Assembly: GCA_020725115.1 (NCBI GenBank)
Contig: DYFR01000005.1
Coordinates: forward strand, 68,089 to 118,411
Direction of reading: 5' to 3'
Length of the DNA stretch: 50,323 bases
Origin: Thiohalomonas denitrificans
GTDB lineage: Bacteria > Pseudomonadota > Gammaproteobacteria > Thiohalomonadales > Thiohalomonadaceae
In this document: positions 34,046-43,450 of the stretch, piece after piece
Numbering within the stretch: the first letter of the stretch is position 1
Layout of the letters: the number at the start of each line of letters is the position of its first letter
The notes under the pieces: generated by a model
Databases searched by the model: none
Told to the model about the DNA's origin: nothing
Seen by the model: only the letters and a program-made list of their open reading frames with translations
Program-made: the position numbers and the translations under genes

Positions 34046-35365
34046 TCAGGCAGGCTGCAGGATCAGGTCGTCGTCATCACCAGCCGCGGCATCCGGCGCC
34101 TGTTCGATGGACTCACGGAATAGCAGGTACTCCCGGTGCGCCTCCTTCTGCGCCTGGATACGGTAGGTGTCGATGGCGTCGAAATTGGCCAGCAATACCT
34201 GCACAACCTTGCGATCCAGAATGTTGCGTTGTGCCATATCGTCCAGTTTCTGCCGCACGTCGGCCTTGTCCAGGGCGTCCCGATAGGGGCGCGATTCCAG
34301 CAGTGCGGTGAAGACATCGGCGGCGGCGATGATGCGTGCGCCCAGCGGGATGGTGAGCGCGGTACAGCGGCCGGGATAGCCGTTGCCATCCAGGCGTTCG
34401 TGGTGCAGCGCGGCCCAGGTTCTTATTTCCTCCAGCCCCTGCAGGGGTTCGAGAATGCGGTAGGTGTAGTAGGCATGTGACTTCATGGTGCGATACTCGG
34501 CACTGGTCAGGTTGCCGTTCTTCTCCAGTATCTCGATGGGAACGGCCAGCTTGCCGATATCATGCAGGTAGCCGGCCACCTTGGTCTTCTGGCATTCATC
34601 CTCGGAAAAGCCGATCAGGTTGGCCAGGATCGAGGCCACCGTGGCCACGCCGCTGGAGTGGGTGGCGGTGAAGTGACAGCGGAAGTCGATGACATGGGCG
34701 AGCAGCTCGGCGAAGTCGAGCAGATCATCGTTTTCCAGTTCCACGGAGTAATTCTTGCAGTTGGCGATCAGGATCTGGCTCAGCGCCGGGGAGACCACAT
34801 CCAGCCAGAAACTTTCCTTCCAGGCCAGTTCGGAGAAGGCGTCGACATGTTCGGGGTGGAACATGCCGCCGGAATTGCGGGCGATGGTGGCAACGATGCG
34901 ATCGACCTGCTCCAGGATCGGCTGTTCCTTGTCGATCAGCACGTCGACGCGATCCGCCAGGTACAGCAGCAGGGATTCCATGGGGACCGGACGGTCGGCT
35001 TCGGCCGCCGGATGATGCCGGTATTCGGTGTGATGGTGGCGGATGATGGCAGAAACATCGGAGAAATAGCGGAATTTGTTGAGCAGACGGTAGCCGGCCT
35101 CACAGTGCTGGTTCTGGGCGGCCGAGTCCTCGAATTCCAGCAGGTGGTGGCGTTCGTGGCCGGAGAGCACACCGATGTCGTGCAGCAGGCCGGCGATGAC
35201 CAGATCGTACTGAACCCTTTGCGGGGCGCCCATTTCGCGCGCGATCTGGTTGGCGATATAGGCCACCCGCTTGTGATGGTTGGCAATGCGGGCATCGATA
35301 TGATCAATGGCGCTGGCGATGGAGACGACGAAATCCAGCAAATTGATGGGTTTGGGGATAAACAT
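34046..35365 (-). CDS. HD-GYP domain c-di-GMP phosphodiesterase
   Basis: 439 residues. An N-terminal HD domain has LLHDIGVLSGHERHHL (about 55-70). The C-terminal HD-GYP domain has YLHDIGKLAVPIEIL and ALHHERLDGNGYPGR, the HHE…GYP motif, followed by ADVFTALLESRPYRD. HD-GYP proteins hydrolyse c-di-GMP. ATG 35365 was chosen over upstream extensions because GGGAGTGG precedes it. It is soluble with no membrane segment. The 5' gap of about 190 bases to the RlmN-like gene has no other feature. Confidence 0.93.
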   Translation of the reverse strand: MFIPKPINLLDFVVSIASAIDHIDARIANHHKRVAYIANQIAREMGAPQRVQYDLVIAGLLHDIGVLSGHERHHLLEFEDSAAQNQHCEAGYRLLNKFRYFSDVSAIIRHHHTEYRHHPAAEADRPVPMESLLLYLADRVDVLIDKEQPILEQVDRIVATIARNSGGMFHPEHVDAFSELAWKESFWLDVVSPALSQILIANCKNYSVELENDDLLDFAELLAHVIDFRCHFTATHSSGVATVASILANLIGFSEDECQKTKVAGYLHDIGKLAVPIEILEKNGNLTSAEYRTMKSHAYYTYRILEPLQGLEEIRTWAALHHERLDGNGYPGRCTALTIPLGARIIAAADVFTALLESRPYRDALDKADVRQKLDDMAQRNILDRKVVQVLLANFDAIDTYRIQAQKEAHREYLLFRESIEQAPDAAAGDDDDLILQPA

Positions 35366-35555
35366 GTAACCACTCCCTGTTATCGGTTGCGTTACCCGCT
35401 CCGTTGCAGGCGTTGCTGTACCGGGCAACACAAGGATTCGGCCAGCAGGAACACCATGCCGCCGGGAGGCATGCACAACCGCCGCGGTGCTTTTGCTCAC
35501 GCGAATCAGGGGAAAGCATATTGGACTCGGTATAAGTCCAATACCTTGATAAAGG

Positions 35556-36587
35556 TCAAGTTGCACCGGGGTTTTTGAGATGAAACGGGGCAATGGCGGA
35601 TCGCGCCCGCAGCTGGCCGCAGCCGCCGTCGATTTCCTGGCCGGCCGAATTGCGCAGTTTGGCCAGGATGCCGCGCCGGTGCAGGATGCGGATCATCTCG
35701 GTGGCCCGTTCCATGGCGGGACGGCTGTAGCCGAGGCCGTCCACCTCGTTGCAGGGGATGAGGTTCATGATGGCGTACCTGCCGCGGAGCAGGCGCACGA
35801 TGCCGTCCAGCTCCTCGTCGCTGTCGTTGACGCCGTCGAGCAGGGTCCACTGGTACTGGATCGGGTAGCCGGTGGCGCGCGCATAGTCCTCGCCCAGGGC
35901 CACCAGTTCCTCCGGGTCGATGCGCGGGGCGCGCGGCAGCAGGCGGGCGCGCAGTGCCGGGTTGCTGGTATGCAGCGACAGGGCCAGCGCAGGTTTTACC
36001 GCGCACTGCGGCAGCCGCTCGAACACGCGCCGGTCGCCCACGGTGGAGAACACCAGATTCTTGTGGCCGACCGCACCCAGCGTGCCCAGCGTCGCGATGG
36101 CGTCGAGTACGTTGTCCAGGTTGTGGGCCGGCTCGCCCATGCCCATGAACACCACCTTTTTTACCGGCCGCAGTCGCCGCGCCAGCGCCACCTGCGCCAC
36201 GATCTCGGCGCTGCCCAACTGGCGCAGCAGGCCGTCGCGCCCGGTCATGCAAAACACGCAGCCCACCGCACAGCCCACCTGGGTCGATACGCACACGCCG
36301 CCGCGCGGCAGCAAGACGCTCTCCACCGTCTGCCCATCCGCCAGCCCCACCAGCAGGCGGGCAGAGCCATCGCCGCCCGGATGCTCCGAGTGCAGTCGCG
36401 CCAGGCCCTCCAGTGCGCCGTGGATCAGGGGCAGTGCCTCGCGTACCGCCAGGGGCAGAAACTCCTCCGCCGGACGGCGGCGCGTGCCGATCGGAATGGC
36501 CTGCAGCCAGGCGCGCAGCAGCCGCGCCTCGTGGGCGGGTCGGGCGCCGTGGTTGCGCAGGAATTGGCGGAGGTCATCAATACGCAT
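35556..36587 (-). CDS. RlmN-like radical SAM rRNA/tRNA methyltransferase
   Basis: 343 residues. The radical SAM motif is CAVGCVFC (C-x3-C-x2-C). The catalytic Cys pair is present: VCVSTQVG, seven residues before the cluster, and GGCGQL at the C-terminus. Other RlmN text is KKVVFMGMGEPAHNLDNVLDAI, LALSLHTSNPALRARLLP and PIQYQWTLLDGVNDSDEE. It is shorter than typical RlmN (about 380), so it could be a paralogue acting on A2503 or on another RNA site. A canonical rlmN would be expected elsewhere. ATG 36587 was chosen because the family N-terminal helix follows. Confidence 0.88.
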   Translation of the reverse strand: MRIDDLRQFLRNHGARPAHEARLLRAWLQAIPIGTRRRPAEEFLPLAVREALPLIHGALEGLARLHSEHPGGDGSARLLVGLADGQTVESVLLPRGGVCVSTQVGCAVGCVFCMTGRDGLLRQLGSAEIVAQVALARRLRPVKKVVFMGMGEPAHNLDNVLDAIATLGTLGAVGHKNLVFSTVGDRRVFERLPQCAVKPALALSLHTSNPALRARLLPRAPRIDPEELVALGEDYARATGYPIQYQWTLLDGVNDSDEELDGIVRLLRGRYAIMNLIPCNEVDGLGYSRPAMERATEMIRILHRRGILAKLRNSAGQEIDGGCGQLRARSAIAPFHLKNPGAT

Positions 36588-36652
36588 GGGGAGCGCATGA
36601 TAGCCGGAAATGACCTGTTCCTCCTCACCGCGCGAAAGACGCCAGGCCGCTC

Positions 36653-36724
36653 GTGGGAGTCCAATTAATTGAGTGACGCGGCCTGTCCAGGCGCAGCAAA
36701 TCGCCCGATAAATCGGACTCCCAC
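36653..36724. repeat. Palindromic intergenic repeat (GTGGGAGTCC arms)
   Basis: GTGGGAGTCC (36653-36662) and GGACTCCCAC (36715-36724) are perfect 10-base arms, followed by AAAGGGCGCCGC as in the elements at 2251-2313 and 41096-41166. It lies in the gap between two divergently transcribed genes. Confidence 0.8.
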
Positions 36725-36782
36725 AAAGGGCGCCGCTATCCGGCCGGACTGCCCAACCTGCACGACGGCGTATAGTTGAGTC

Positions 36783-37985
36783 ATGGCAGACGACATTCCC
36801 ATCCTCCTGTTCGGCGCCGGTGACCGCCACAACTTCGGCGACCTGCTGTTTCCCCATATCGCCGCCGCGCTGTTGCCGGGACGCCGGCTGATCCACGCCG
36901 GCCTCGCCGTGCGCGATCTGCGCCCGTACGGCGGCCACCAGACCCGGGCCCTCGCGCCACTGGCGGTGGCACTGCGCGACCAGCCGTTGCACATCCTCCA
37001 TGTCGGCGGCGAACTCCTCACCTGCGATGCCTGGCAGGCGGCGGTGATGTTGCAGACGCCGGAGCAGGCGCAGGAGACCATTGCCCGCTACGAACGCGAT
37101 CCCGAACAGCGCCGCGCCTGGGTTGCGCAGACCCTCGGCCTCGGTGATCACGTCCCGTACTGCATCGCGCGCAATCGGTTTCCCCGGGCAGAGAAGGTGA
37201 GCTACTGCGCCGTCGGCGGCGTGGACCTGGCGGCGCGCCCGGCTGAAATGCGCGACGAAGTGCTGGCGAAGCTGCGCAGCGCCGATGCCGTCAGCGTGCG
37301 CGACGAGGTGACGCAGGAAACGCTTGCCGCTGCCGGCATCGCTGCCACGTTGACGCCCGATCCGGCGGTACTGGTGAAAGAACTGTTCGGCGATGACATC
37401 AGAAAGCATGCCCAGCACGGCGAGCCGGCCCAGGTGCGCATCGCCTTTCCGCAGGGCTATCTCGCCGTGCAGCTGAGCGCCGATTTCGACGACGATGCCA
37501 CGCTGAATGTGATCGCCGCACAGCTGGACGGGATTGCCCATGCCAGCGGATTCGCCATCGTCCTGTTTCGCGCCGGCGCAGCCCCCTGGCATGACGACCT
37601 CGCCTGTTATCGCCGCCTCGCCTCCCGCATGCACGCCCCCGCCGTCTGGCTGTTCAGCTCACTGCACCTGTGGGATATCTGCGCGCTGATCGCGCACAGT
37701 CGTGCTTACTGCGGCAGCAGCCTGCACGGCCGCATCGTCGCCATGGCCTGCGGCCTGCCGCGCGTCAACGTACGCCATCCCGATCAGGCGGGGCAGATCA
37801 CCAAGCAGGAGGCCTATGGCATGAGCTGGGAGATAGAGGCCATGCCGACGGTAGCGGCAGTCGATGACCTTGCCGCTGCGATGATGCAGGCGCTGACAGT
37901 GGACAGGGAGCAGCTGCAACGGCAGGCCGTTGAACAGGCGCGTTGCTATCGACAGGGATTCGCCCTGGTGAGCGCAGTGATTTGA
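36783..37985 (+). CDS. Polysaccharide pyruvyl transferase family protein
   Basis: 400 residues. The start PILLFGAGDRHNFGDLLFPHIAAALL matches the CsaB/WcaK family, and the C-terminal core has AYCGSSLHGRIVAMACGLPRVNV. These enzymes add pyruvyl groups to surface sugars. No glycosyltransferase is adjacent, so the substrate is unknown; some family members are uncharacterised. ATG 36783 was chosen because the Rossmann-like start follows. It converges with the exported repeat protein. Confidence 0.85.
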   Translation: MADDIPILLFGAGDRHNFGDLLFPHIAAALLPGRRLIHAGLAVRDLRPYGGHQTRALAPLAVALRDQPLHILHVGGELLTCDAWQAAVMLQTPEQAQETIARYERDPEQRRAWVAQTLGLGDHVPYCIARNRFPRAEKVSYCAVGGVDLAARPAEMRDEVLAKLRSADAVSVRDEVTQETLAAAGIAATLTPDPAVLVKELFGDDIRKHAQHGEPAQVRIAFPQGYLAVQLSADFDDDATLNVIAAQLDGIAHASGFAIVLFRAGAAPWHDDLACYRRLASRMHAPAVWLFSSLHLWDICALIAHSRAYCGSSLHGRIVAMACGLPRVNVRHPDQAGQITKQEAYGMSWEIEAMPTVAAVDDLAAAMMQALTVDREQLQRQAVEQARCYRQGFALVSAVI

Positions 37986-38039
37986 GGTTGCAGCAATGCG
38001 GATCTGCCCGTACTGGGTGCGAGAGTACCCTGATGCAGG

Positions 38040-38070
38040 GGCGGCGAGGCGCGGGTGCAACCTCGCCGCC
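38040..38070. terminator. Hairpin between convergent genes
   Basis: GGCGGCGAGG (38040-38049) pairs perfectly with CCTCGCCGCC (38061-38070) over an 11-base loop. It lies just before the convergent stop at 38079 and after the stop at 37985. No T-run is obvious on either side, so it is a terminator candidate only. Confidence 0.5.
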
Positions 38071-38078
38071 ACCGGGCG

Positions 38079-40084
38079 TCAGTTTTGCGATGGCGCGGCG
38101 ATGGTGAAGGAGCTTTCCTGCATGTATTGCCCGTCGGCGGTACGCACCCGCAGGTAATAGGTGCCGGGGACGAGCGTGTTGGGCACGGTCCACTTGTAGA
38201 TCTGCCGGCTGGATGAGCCGGCAGTGCCGAGACCGCTGGCGATAGTGGCGACGGGTTGCTTGCCGGCGTCGAGTAGTTCCAGAACGACCGGCGCGGGCAG
38301 GTCGCACACCTGGGTCCAGAGGATGTCGTAGGACGAGCCGTGGCGCCAGGTGTGGTTGCTCTTCGGCGCCTCCAGGAACAGGTGCTTGCCGATGTGGAAG
38401 CGCTCGCCCACGGTGATGGTGCCGTTGTCCATGGTGGCGATGCGTGGCCGGAGCGTGCCCATGCCAAATCCGAACTGGGCGTCGGTATAGCCGGCCCAGG
38501 CATAGCTGCCGTTGTTGGGAATGTCGGCGACGATGCTGCGCCAGAATGTTTCGCCGCTGGCGTCCATCAGGTCGATCTTGACGCGGGTGTCGGCCGGCAG
38601 GGTGCTGTTCCAGCGGAATTCGTGCGGCCGGTTGGTGCACCAGCCTGCGTCCTTGGCGGGACTGGTGAAGGTGAGGTCGGGGCTGACCGGGAAGCTGACC
38701 GGATTGGCGATCTTGAACGAGCCGCTGCTGGCCAGTTGGTTGTCGGCGCTGCGCACACGGAAATAATAGGTGCCGGGCTCCAGGGTATCCGGCACGGTCC
38801 ACGCCTGCGAACGCGCGATGTGGTGGCCGGTGGCCGTCAGTCCGTCGGCGAGGGTGAGCACCGGCTGCTGGTTGCTGTCGAGCAGTTCGAGCACGGCCGG
38901 TGCCGTCAGGTCGCACAACTGCGTCCAGCGGAAGTTGTACTGCGAACCCTGGCGCCAGGTGTGATTGCTTTGTGGTGCGTTGATCCACAGCGGTTTGCCG
39001 AAATGCAGGGTTGCGCCGAGGTGCACCACGCTGTTGTCGGTGGCGGAGATGCGCGGGCGGAACGAGCCCATGCCTGAACCGAACTGGGCATCGGTGTAGC
39101 CGGCCCAGACGTAGCTGCCCGTGTCGGGCGTGCTGGCGACGATGGTGCGCCAGACCTGATCGCCCATCATCCACTCGATGCGTACGTTGCTGCCGGCGGG
39201 CAGGTTGGATTGCCAGCGGTATTCGTGCGGTTGGTTGGTGCACCAGCGCGCACTGCTGGCGGGGCTGATGAAGCTCAGCGCAGGGGTGGCCGGTGCAGGC
39301 TCCGTGGCGGCTGCCGGCTGTTCGGCTTCCGGTTCTGTTGTGGTTTCGGTGTTGGTGCCGGTGCCGGTGGTTGCCGCCGCTGGACGTTGACCACGCTCCG
39401 GCCGGGCCGCCGGCAGGCGTGCGCCGGCGGCGGTGCCGATGATGAACGTCTGGTCGCTGGTGTCGACGTATTTGCCGTCGCGGCTTTGGATCCGCACGGT
39501 GTAGCCGCCGCCGGCCTGGATGTTGTCCGGAATGCGCCAGCTTGTCCGGCCCTGCGACAGGTTCACGGATACCGCGATGTCGGCCACCTTGCGGCCGCTC
39601 AGGAGCAGATGGACGGCGCCGGGACCGGAGATGCCGTCGGCCCGCCATTGCACCTGCACGCGGCTGCCGTGGGCGTAGGTTTCGCCGCCGTTGGGACTGA
39701 GCACCGTGAGCGCGGCCGCCGCCGCGGGCGCGGCGCGGGCGGGGTGCGCTCGGCGGGTTTTTGCGGCGCCGTCTTCGGTGTCGCGGGTGTCGGTTCGGCC
39801 CTGGGCGCGGTGTGGGTCGGTGCCACTGCGCGGGGGGCGGCGGGTGCCGGTGTGGCGGCCTTGGGTACGGAGGGAGTGGCGCGTGGTGTTGCGGTGGCGG
39901 GTGCCGGTTTGACCTCTTCTGTTGCGGGTTTGACGGTGGGGACGGGGCGCTTGAGTGGCCGGGTCGGCGCTTCCTCTTCCTGTGCCTTTGTGCGGTCGGT
40001 GTCGGCCGCATGGATCGGGCCGCCGAGTACGAAGCCGAGGGCACCAATCACCAGCCATCCGCTGTTGTAGCCAGAGCGTTTCAT
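38079..40084 (-). CDS. Exported repeat protein with Kre9/KNH-like domains, frameshifted
   Basis: The coding signal runs from a signal-peptide start at 40084 (MKRSGYNSGWLVIGALGFVL) to a stop at 38079. The span is 2006 bases, not a multiple of three. The reading frame changes in an Ala/Pro-rich, GC-rich linker at about 39715-39745. Beyond the shift is a Kre9/KNH-like domain (LSPNGGETYAHGSRVQVQW … YTVRIQSRDGKYVDTSDQTF). Two large similar repeats follow, each with WCTNxPHEFRW or WCTNxPHEYRW, YTDAQFGxGMG and SNHTWR. The protein is probably periplasmic or surface exposed. Either the gene is inactivated or the base call in this linker is wrong; intact repeats favour a recent or artefactual shift. 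Confidence 0.75.
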
Positions 40085-40247
40085 GTTCCCTCTCCCTTGT
40101 GCCTTGGTGTGTGGTCTGGGTAGCCGTCTCTGCGTACGGATTTTCCCCATGGCCTGATACTAGCACCGCCCCGGTCGCCGCGCCGTCTGGCAATCCGTGG
40201 CGGGACTGTTAGTCTCACAGTTGACTGCTCACGTAAGGAGATGAGCC

Positions 40248-40346
40248 ATGATAGTTTCCGTCCAGAAGATAACGCCGTTCCTCTGGTTCAATGATCAGGC
40301 CGAGGAGGCGGCGCTGTTGCAGGCGGCGGAATGGGAGAGGATATGA
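40248..40346 (+). pseudogene. Truncated PhnB/VOC-like remnant
   Basis: A 32-residue frame starting MIVSVQKITPFLWFNDQAEEAA matches the first 25 residues of PhnB-like (3-demethylubiquinone methyltransferase fold) VOC proteins, then stops. AAGGAG lies ten bases upstream. Its stop overlaps the start of the intact VOC gene (ATGA). It looks like the left end of a deleted gene that now leads into the next one; expression as a coupling leader is conceivable. Confidence 0.6.
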
Positions 40347-40759
40347 AACCACGCATCAGCATGATCACCCTGGGCGTCGCCGATCTGGCACGCTCGATCA
40401 CATTCTATGAGCAGGGGCTGGGCCTGCCGCGCATGGACTCGCCGCCGGAGGTGGCGTTCTTCACGCTGAACGGAACGTGGCTGGCGTTGTACGGCCGGGA
40501 GGCGCTGGCGGAGGATGCCGGAATATCACCGGCGGGAAGCGGCTTCTCCGGTTTTACCCTGGCGCACAATCTCGCGTCGGAGGCGGAGGTCGATGCGCTC
40601 ATGGTGCAGGCGGTGGCGGCCGGCGCGCAGTTGGTGAAGCCGGCACAGAAGGTGTTCTGGGGCGGCTACTCCGGTTACTTCGCCGATCCCGACGGCTATC
40701 TGTGGGAGGTGGCGCACAATCCGCTGTTCTGGGTGGGGCCGGTGGATGCGGTGGAATGA
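40343..40759 (+). CDS. VOC family (glyoxalase-like) protein
   Basis: 138 residues. The vicinal-oxygen-chelate fold text is SMITLGVADLARSITFYEQGLGLP … FFTLNGTWLALYG … and FSGFTLAHNLASEAEVDALM … GYSGYFADPDGYLWEVAHNP. Substrate is unknown; family members include glyoxalases, dioxygenases and resistance proteins. ATG 40343 was chosen because GGGAGAGG lies close upstream; the ATG at 40331 is an alternative. It overlaps the truncated PhnB-like remnant by four bases. Confidence 0.88.
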   Translation: MKPRISMITLGVADLARSITFYEQGLGLPRMDSPPEVAFFTLNGTWLALYGREALAEDAGISPAGSGFSGFTLAHNLASEAEVDALMVQAVAAGAQLVKPAQKVFWGGYSGYFADPDGYLWEVAHNPLFWVGPVDAVE

Positions 40760-40776
40760 TTTGCCCTGCCGTGTGA

Positions 40777-41058
40777 TTACGCTGCATCCATTTCTACATG
40801 CACGCGCCGCCCCAAGGCCGTTGCAATATTTACCAGGGCATCCAGAGAGAAACGGGATACACGGCCGCGCAGGAGGTCGTTGATGCGGGGCTGGGTCACG
40901 CCGCAGCGGGTTGCCGCTTCGGCCTGGGTCCAGTCGGCCTCTTTGATGATGGCGGCGATCTGCTGCATCAGCTCGGCGCGGGCGCGAAGGTTGGCTGCCT
41001 GTTCCGGGCTATCCGCAATGGCATCCCATACGCTATCGAATGTTTCTGTCTTGCTCAT
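40777..41058 (-). CDS. XRE-type HTH protein, orphan antitoxin-like
   Basis: 93 residues. The C-terminal helix-turn-helix is WTQAEAATRCGVTQPRINDLLRGRVSRFSLDALVNIATALG, typical of the antitoxin of HigB-like (Gp49) toxin pairs. The N-terminal 40 residues are helical (SVWDAIADSPEQAANLRARAELM). No toxin gene lies next to it; the upstream gap holds a palindromic repeat. It is either a lone regulator or a leftover of a pair. ATG 41058 is chosen over an upstream start. Confidence 0.8.
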   Translation of the reverse strand: MSKTETFDSVWDAIADSPEQAANLRARAELMQQIAAIIKEADWTQAEAATRCGVTQPRINDLLRGRVSRFSLDALVNIATALGRRVHVEMDAA

Positions 41059-41095
41059 TGCCTGCACCTCATCGGGCATATCATAGGATCAATCT

Positions 41096-41166
41096 GTAGG
41101 AGCCGAGTCCTCTCGGCGAATGGTGCCACACCGGGCGCCGCTTTCGCCCACGGAGTGGGCTCCTAC
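41096..41166. repeat. Palindromic intergenic repeat (GTAGGAGCC arms)
   Basis: GTAGGAGCC (41096-41104) pairs with GGCTCCTAC (41158-41166), around GGGCGCCGCTTTCGCCC. It is the third member of the family at 2251-2313 and 36653-36724. It lies between the HTH gene and the DUF4124 gene. Confidence 0.8.
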
Positions 41167-41212
41167 TATGTAATCGGCATTCTTCTGGTCTACATGACCG
41201 TGTGGTAACGCC

Positions 41213-41629
41213 CTACTTGCAATAGGTTTCTATCTTCCGGCGCAGCGATGCCTCCTGCTCCATCAGCCTGTTGTATTGGCTGGCCTTGTAGCCGGCGCGC
41301 ATGCGTGAGCGCAGGTGTTCGAACTTTTCCTGGTAGTCGGCGCACTTCTCGGCACGCTCCCGGCGTTCCTTCGCTTCGCGTCGTACCGCGGCGTCATTGT
41401 TGGGAGGTCGCTTCTTCGGCGCGGCCGGGGTGAAGCGCGGCACGGGCGGGGCTTCGTGGACGTTGTGATCGGGATCGATCTCCACGTCGATGGCGGCAAC
41501 GCCGTCGGGTGCGGCATCGCCGTAGTGAATCTGGCCATGGGCATCGGTCCAGCGCTGGACGGTAGTGGCCTGGGCGGTGCAGGCGAGAGTCAGAACCAGT
41601 AGTGCGATGAGGCGGGCAAGTGCGGGCAT
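41213..41629 (-). CDS. Exported DUF4124 domain protein
   Basis: 138 residues. A signal peptide (ALARLIALLVLTLACTAQA) precedes the DUF4124 pattern TVQRWTDAHGQIHYGDAAPDG. A Pro-rich segment and a highly charged, probably coiled-coil C-terminus follow. ATG 41629 was chosen because the SD AGGAGG abuts the earlier ATG (41635) and has proper spacing to the second. Function unknown. Confidence 0.88.
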   Translation of the reverse strand: MPALARLIALLVLTLACTAQATTVQRWTDAHGQIHYGDAAPDGVAAIDVEIDPDHNVHEAPPVPRFTPAAPKKRPPNNDAAVRREAKERRERAEKCADYQEKFEHLRSRMRAGYKASQYNRLMEQEASLRRKIETYCK

Positions 41630-41713
41630 GGGCATCCTCCTTGATGGCCGTGGGCGGGACGATCCTGTCCCTGCGCGAGTATAGCCTCCCCGCGGCGGGG
41701 AAGCGCAAGCACG

Positions 41714-42406
41714 TCAGTCGATGCGCTCGAAGATCAGATCCCACACGCCGTGGCCGAGGCGCTGGCCGCGCTGTTCGAACTTGGTGAGCGGACGGTAGTC
41801 GGGGCGCGGTACATAATCGCCGCCGGGGGAGGTGTTGCGGAAGCCTTCCGCCACGTTCATCACTTCCAGCATGTGCCGGGCATAGTCCTCCCAGTCGGTG
41901 GCCATGTGGAAGCGGCCACCGATCTTCAGCTTGCGGCGCAGCAGTTGCGCGAATTCCTCCTGCACGATGCGGCGCTTGTGGTGGCGCTTCTTCGGCCAGG
42001 GGTCGGCGAAGAACAGATAGACGGCATCGAGCGAGGCATCGGCGATGCGCCGGGTGAGCACTTCCACCGCGTCGTCGCGCATCACGCGCAGGTTGGTCAG
42101 CGCGAGTTCCTCGATCCTGAGCAGCAGGTGGCCGACGCCGGGGGTGTGCACCTCGATGCCGAGATAGTCGTTGCCGGGATGGGCCTGGGCGATGGCGGCG
42201 AGGGAGTTGCCGTTGCCGAAGCCGATTTCCAGGATGCGCGGCGCGCTGCGGCCGAAGATGGCATCGAAGTCGAGCGGCGTCTCGCCGCCCGGCACGCCGT
42301 AGCGTGGAAACAGTTCGTCCATGGCGCGTTGCTGCGCCGGGGTCAGTCGACCCTGGCGCAGGGTGTAGGAGCGGATGGCGCGATGCGGGTGTTCGGTTTC
42401 AGTCAC
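41714..42406 (-). CDS. trmB: tRNA (guanine-N7-)-methyltransferase TrmB
   Basis: 230 residues. TrmB makes m7G46 in tRNA. Motif I is [16 protein letters not shown]; the family signature is [23 protein letters not shown], with [14 protein letters not shown] near the C-terminus. The GTG start at 42406 was chosen from the usual N-terminus ([21 protein letters not shown]). CorA ends five bases upstream. The gene lies near thiG-thiS as in Pseudomonas. Confidence 0.96.
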   Translation of the reverse strand: MTETEHPHRAIRSYTLRQGRLTPAQQRAMDELFPRYGVPGGETPLDFDAIFGRSAPRILEIGFGNGNSLAAIAQAHPGNDYLGIEVHTPGVGHLLLRIEELALTNLRVMRDDAVEVLTRRIADASLDAVYLFFADPWPKKRHHKRRIVQEEFAQLLRRKLKIGGRFHMATDWEDYARHMLEVMNVAEGFRNTSPGGDYVPRPDYRPLTKFEQRGQRLGHGVWDLIFERID

Positions 42407-42411
42407 GGTGC

Positions 42412-43371
42412 TCAGAACCACTTCTTGATGCGGAACAGCAATAGCAGTGCGCTGGCCAGCAGCGCCATGCCGCCGACGACGAAGAAATAGCCGTAGCGGG
42501 CGTGCAGTTCCGGCATGTGATCGAAGTTCATGCCGTAGATGCTGGCGATCAGCATCAGCGGCATGAAGATGGCGGAGATCACGGTCAGGGTGCGCATGAT
42601 CTGGTTGGTGCGGTGCGCCACGGCGGAGAAGTGCAACTGCACCAGGGCCTCCACTTCGTGCTGCTGGGTCAGCGCAAACTTGGTGACGCGGCGGATGTGC
42701 TCCAGCAGGTCGGTGTAGCGCACGTTGAGGTGTTCGCTGATCTCGACACGGGTGCTGTCGCGCCAGGACAGGATGGCATCCTCCTGCTCCTCGCACAGGA
42801 TCTCCAGCCGCCGCAGCTGGCTGCGATGGCCCATTACCACATACCAGTCGCTGAACGGATGGCGCGGGTCGAGCAGCTGATCGGCCCAGTCCTCCATCTG
42901 CAGGGTGAGCGGCTCGCGCAGGGCGAGAAAGCGATCCACCATGGCACTGAGGATCAGGTGCATCAGCCCGGCCGGATCCACCGGCACGCGGCCGGTGTGA
43001 CTGAGCAGGCGATCCTTGATCCATTTCACCGAGCGGCTGGTGCCGGATTGCACCGTGACCAGCAGGCCGTCAAACAGAAAAAAGACAATGGGGCGGGTGG
43101 CAAACTCGCCTTCCTCCAGTTCCGGCGCCAGGCTGCGAAAGATCACCATGTCGTAATCTGAAGTGGAGTCGAAGAATGAAGGGTGGGCGGTATTGAAGCT
43201 GTCGTTGATGTGGCGTTCATGGATCTTGCGCCCGGTGAGCTGCTCCACCGCGGCATACCAGTCCGGCTCCAGTTCGCGCGTGAAGTCCAGCCAGAGAAAA
43301 CCCTCCTGCGGCAGATCGGGCAGGCGCTCGAGCCGTTGCGGTGTTCCGTTGCCTAACTGGAGGATGTCCAT
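42412..43371 (-). CDS. CorA family magnesium/divalent cation transporter
   Basis: 319 residues. The cytoplasmic domain is typical, and the C-terminus has the pore signature YGMNF followed by a short loop ([12 protein letters not shown]) and two membrane helices at about 265-285 and 293-313. The ending FRIKKWF is usual. The substrate may be magnesium, or zinc as in ZntB. The start is ATG 43371. It is transcribed with trmB. Confidence 0.9.
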   Translation of the reverse strand: MDILQLGNGTPQRLERLPDLPQEGFLWLDFTRELEPDWYAAVEQLTGRKIHERHINDSFNTAHPSFFDSTSDYDMVIFRSLAPELEEGEFATRPIVFFLFDGLLVTVQSGTSRSVKWIKDRLLSHTGRVPVDPAGLMHLILSAMVDRFLALREPLTLQMEDWADQLLDPRHPFSDWYVVMGHRSQLRRLEILCEEQEDAILSWRDSTRVEISEHLNVRYTDLLEHIRRVTKFALTQQHEVEALVQLHFSAVAHRTNQIMRTLTVISAIFMPLMLIASIYGMNFDHMPELHARYGYFFVVGGMALLASALLLLFRIKKWF

Positions 43372-43382
43372 CAATAACACCA

Positions 43383-43441
43383 GTTTCGAGTTTCGAGTTT
43401 CGGGTTCCGGGTTTCGAAACTTCAAACCCGAAACTCGAAAC
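43383..43441. repeat. GTTTCGAGTTTCGGGTT inverted repeat
   Basis: GTTTCGAGTTTCGGGTT (43390-43406) and its exact complement AACCCGAAACTCGAAAC (43425-43441) are 17-base arms; an extra TTTCGAG unit precedes the left arm. It fills the gap between thiG and corA and forms a strong hairpin. Confidence 0.9.
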
Positions 43442-43450
43442 GGTTTTTCA

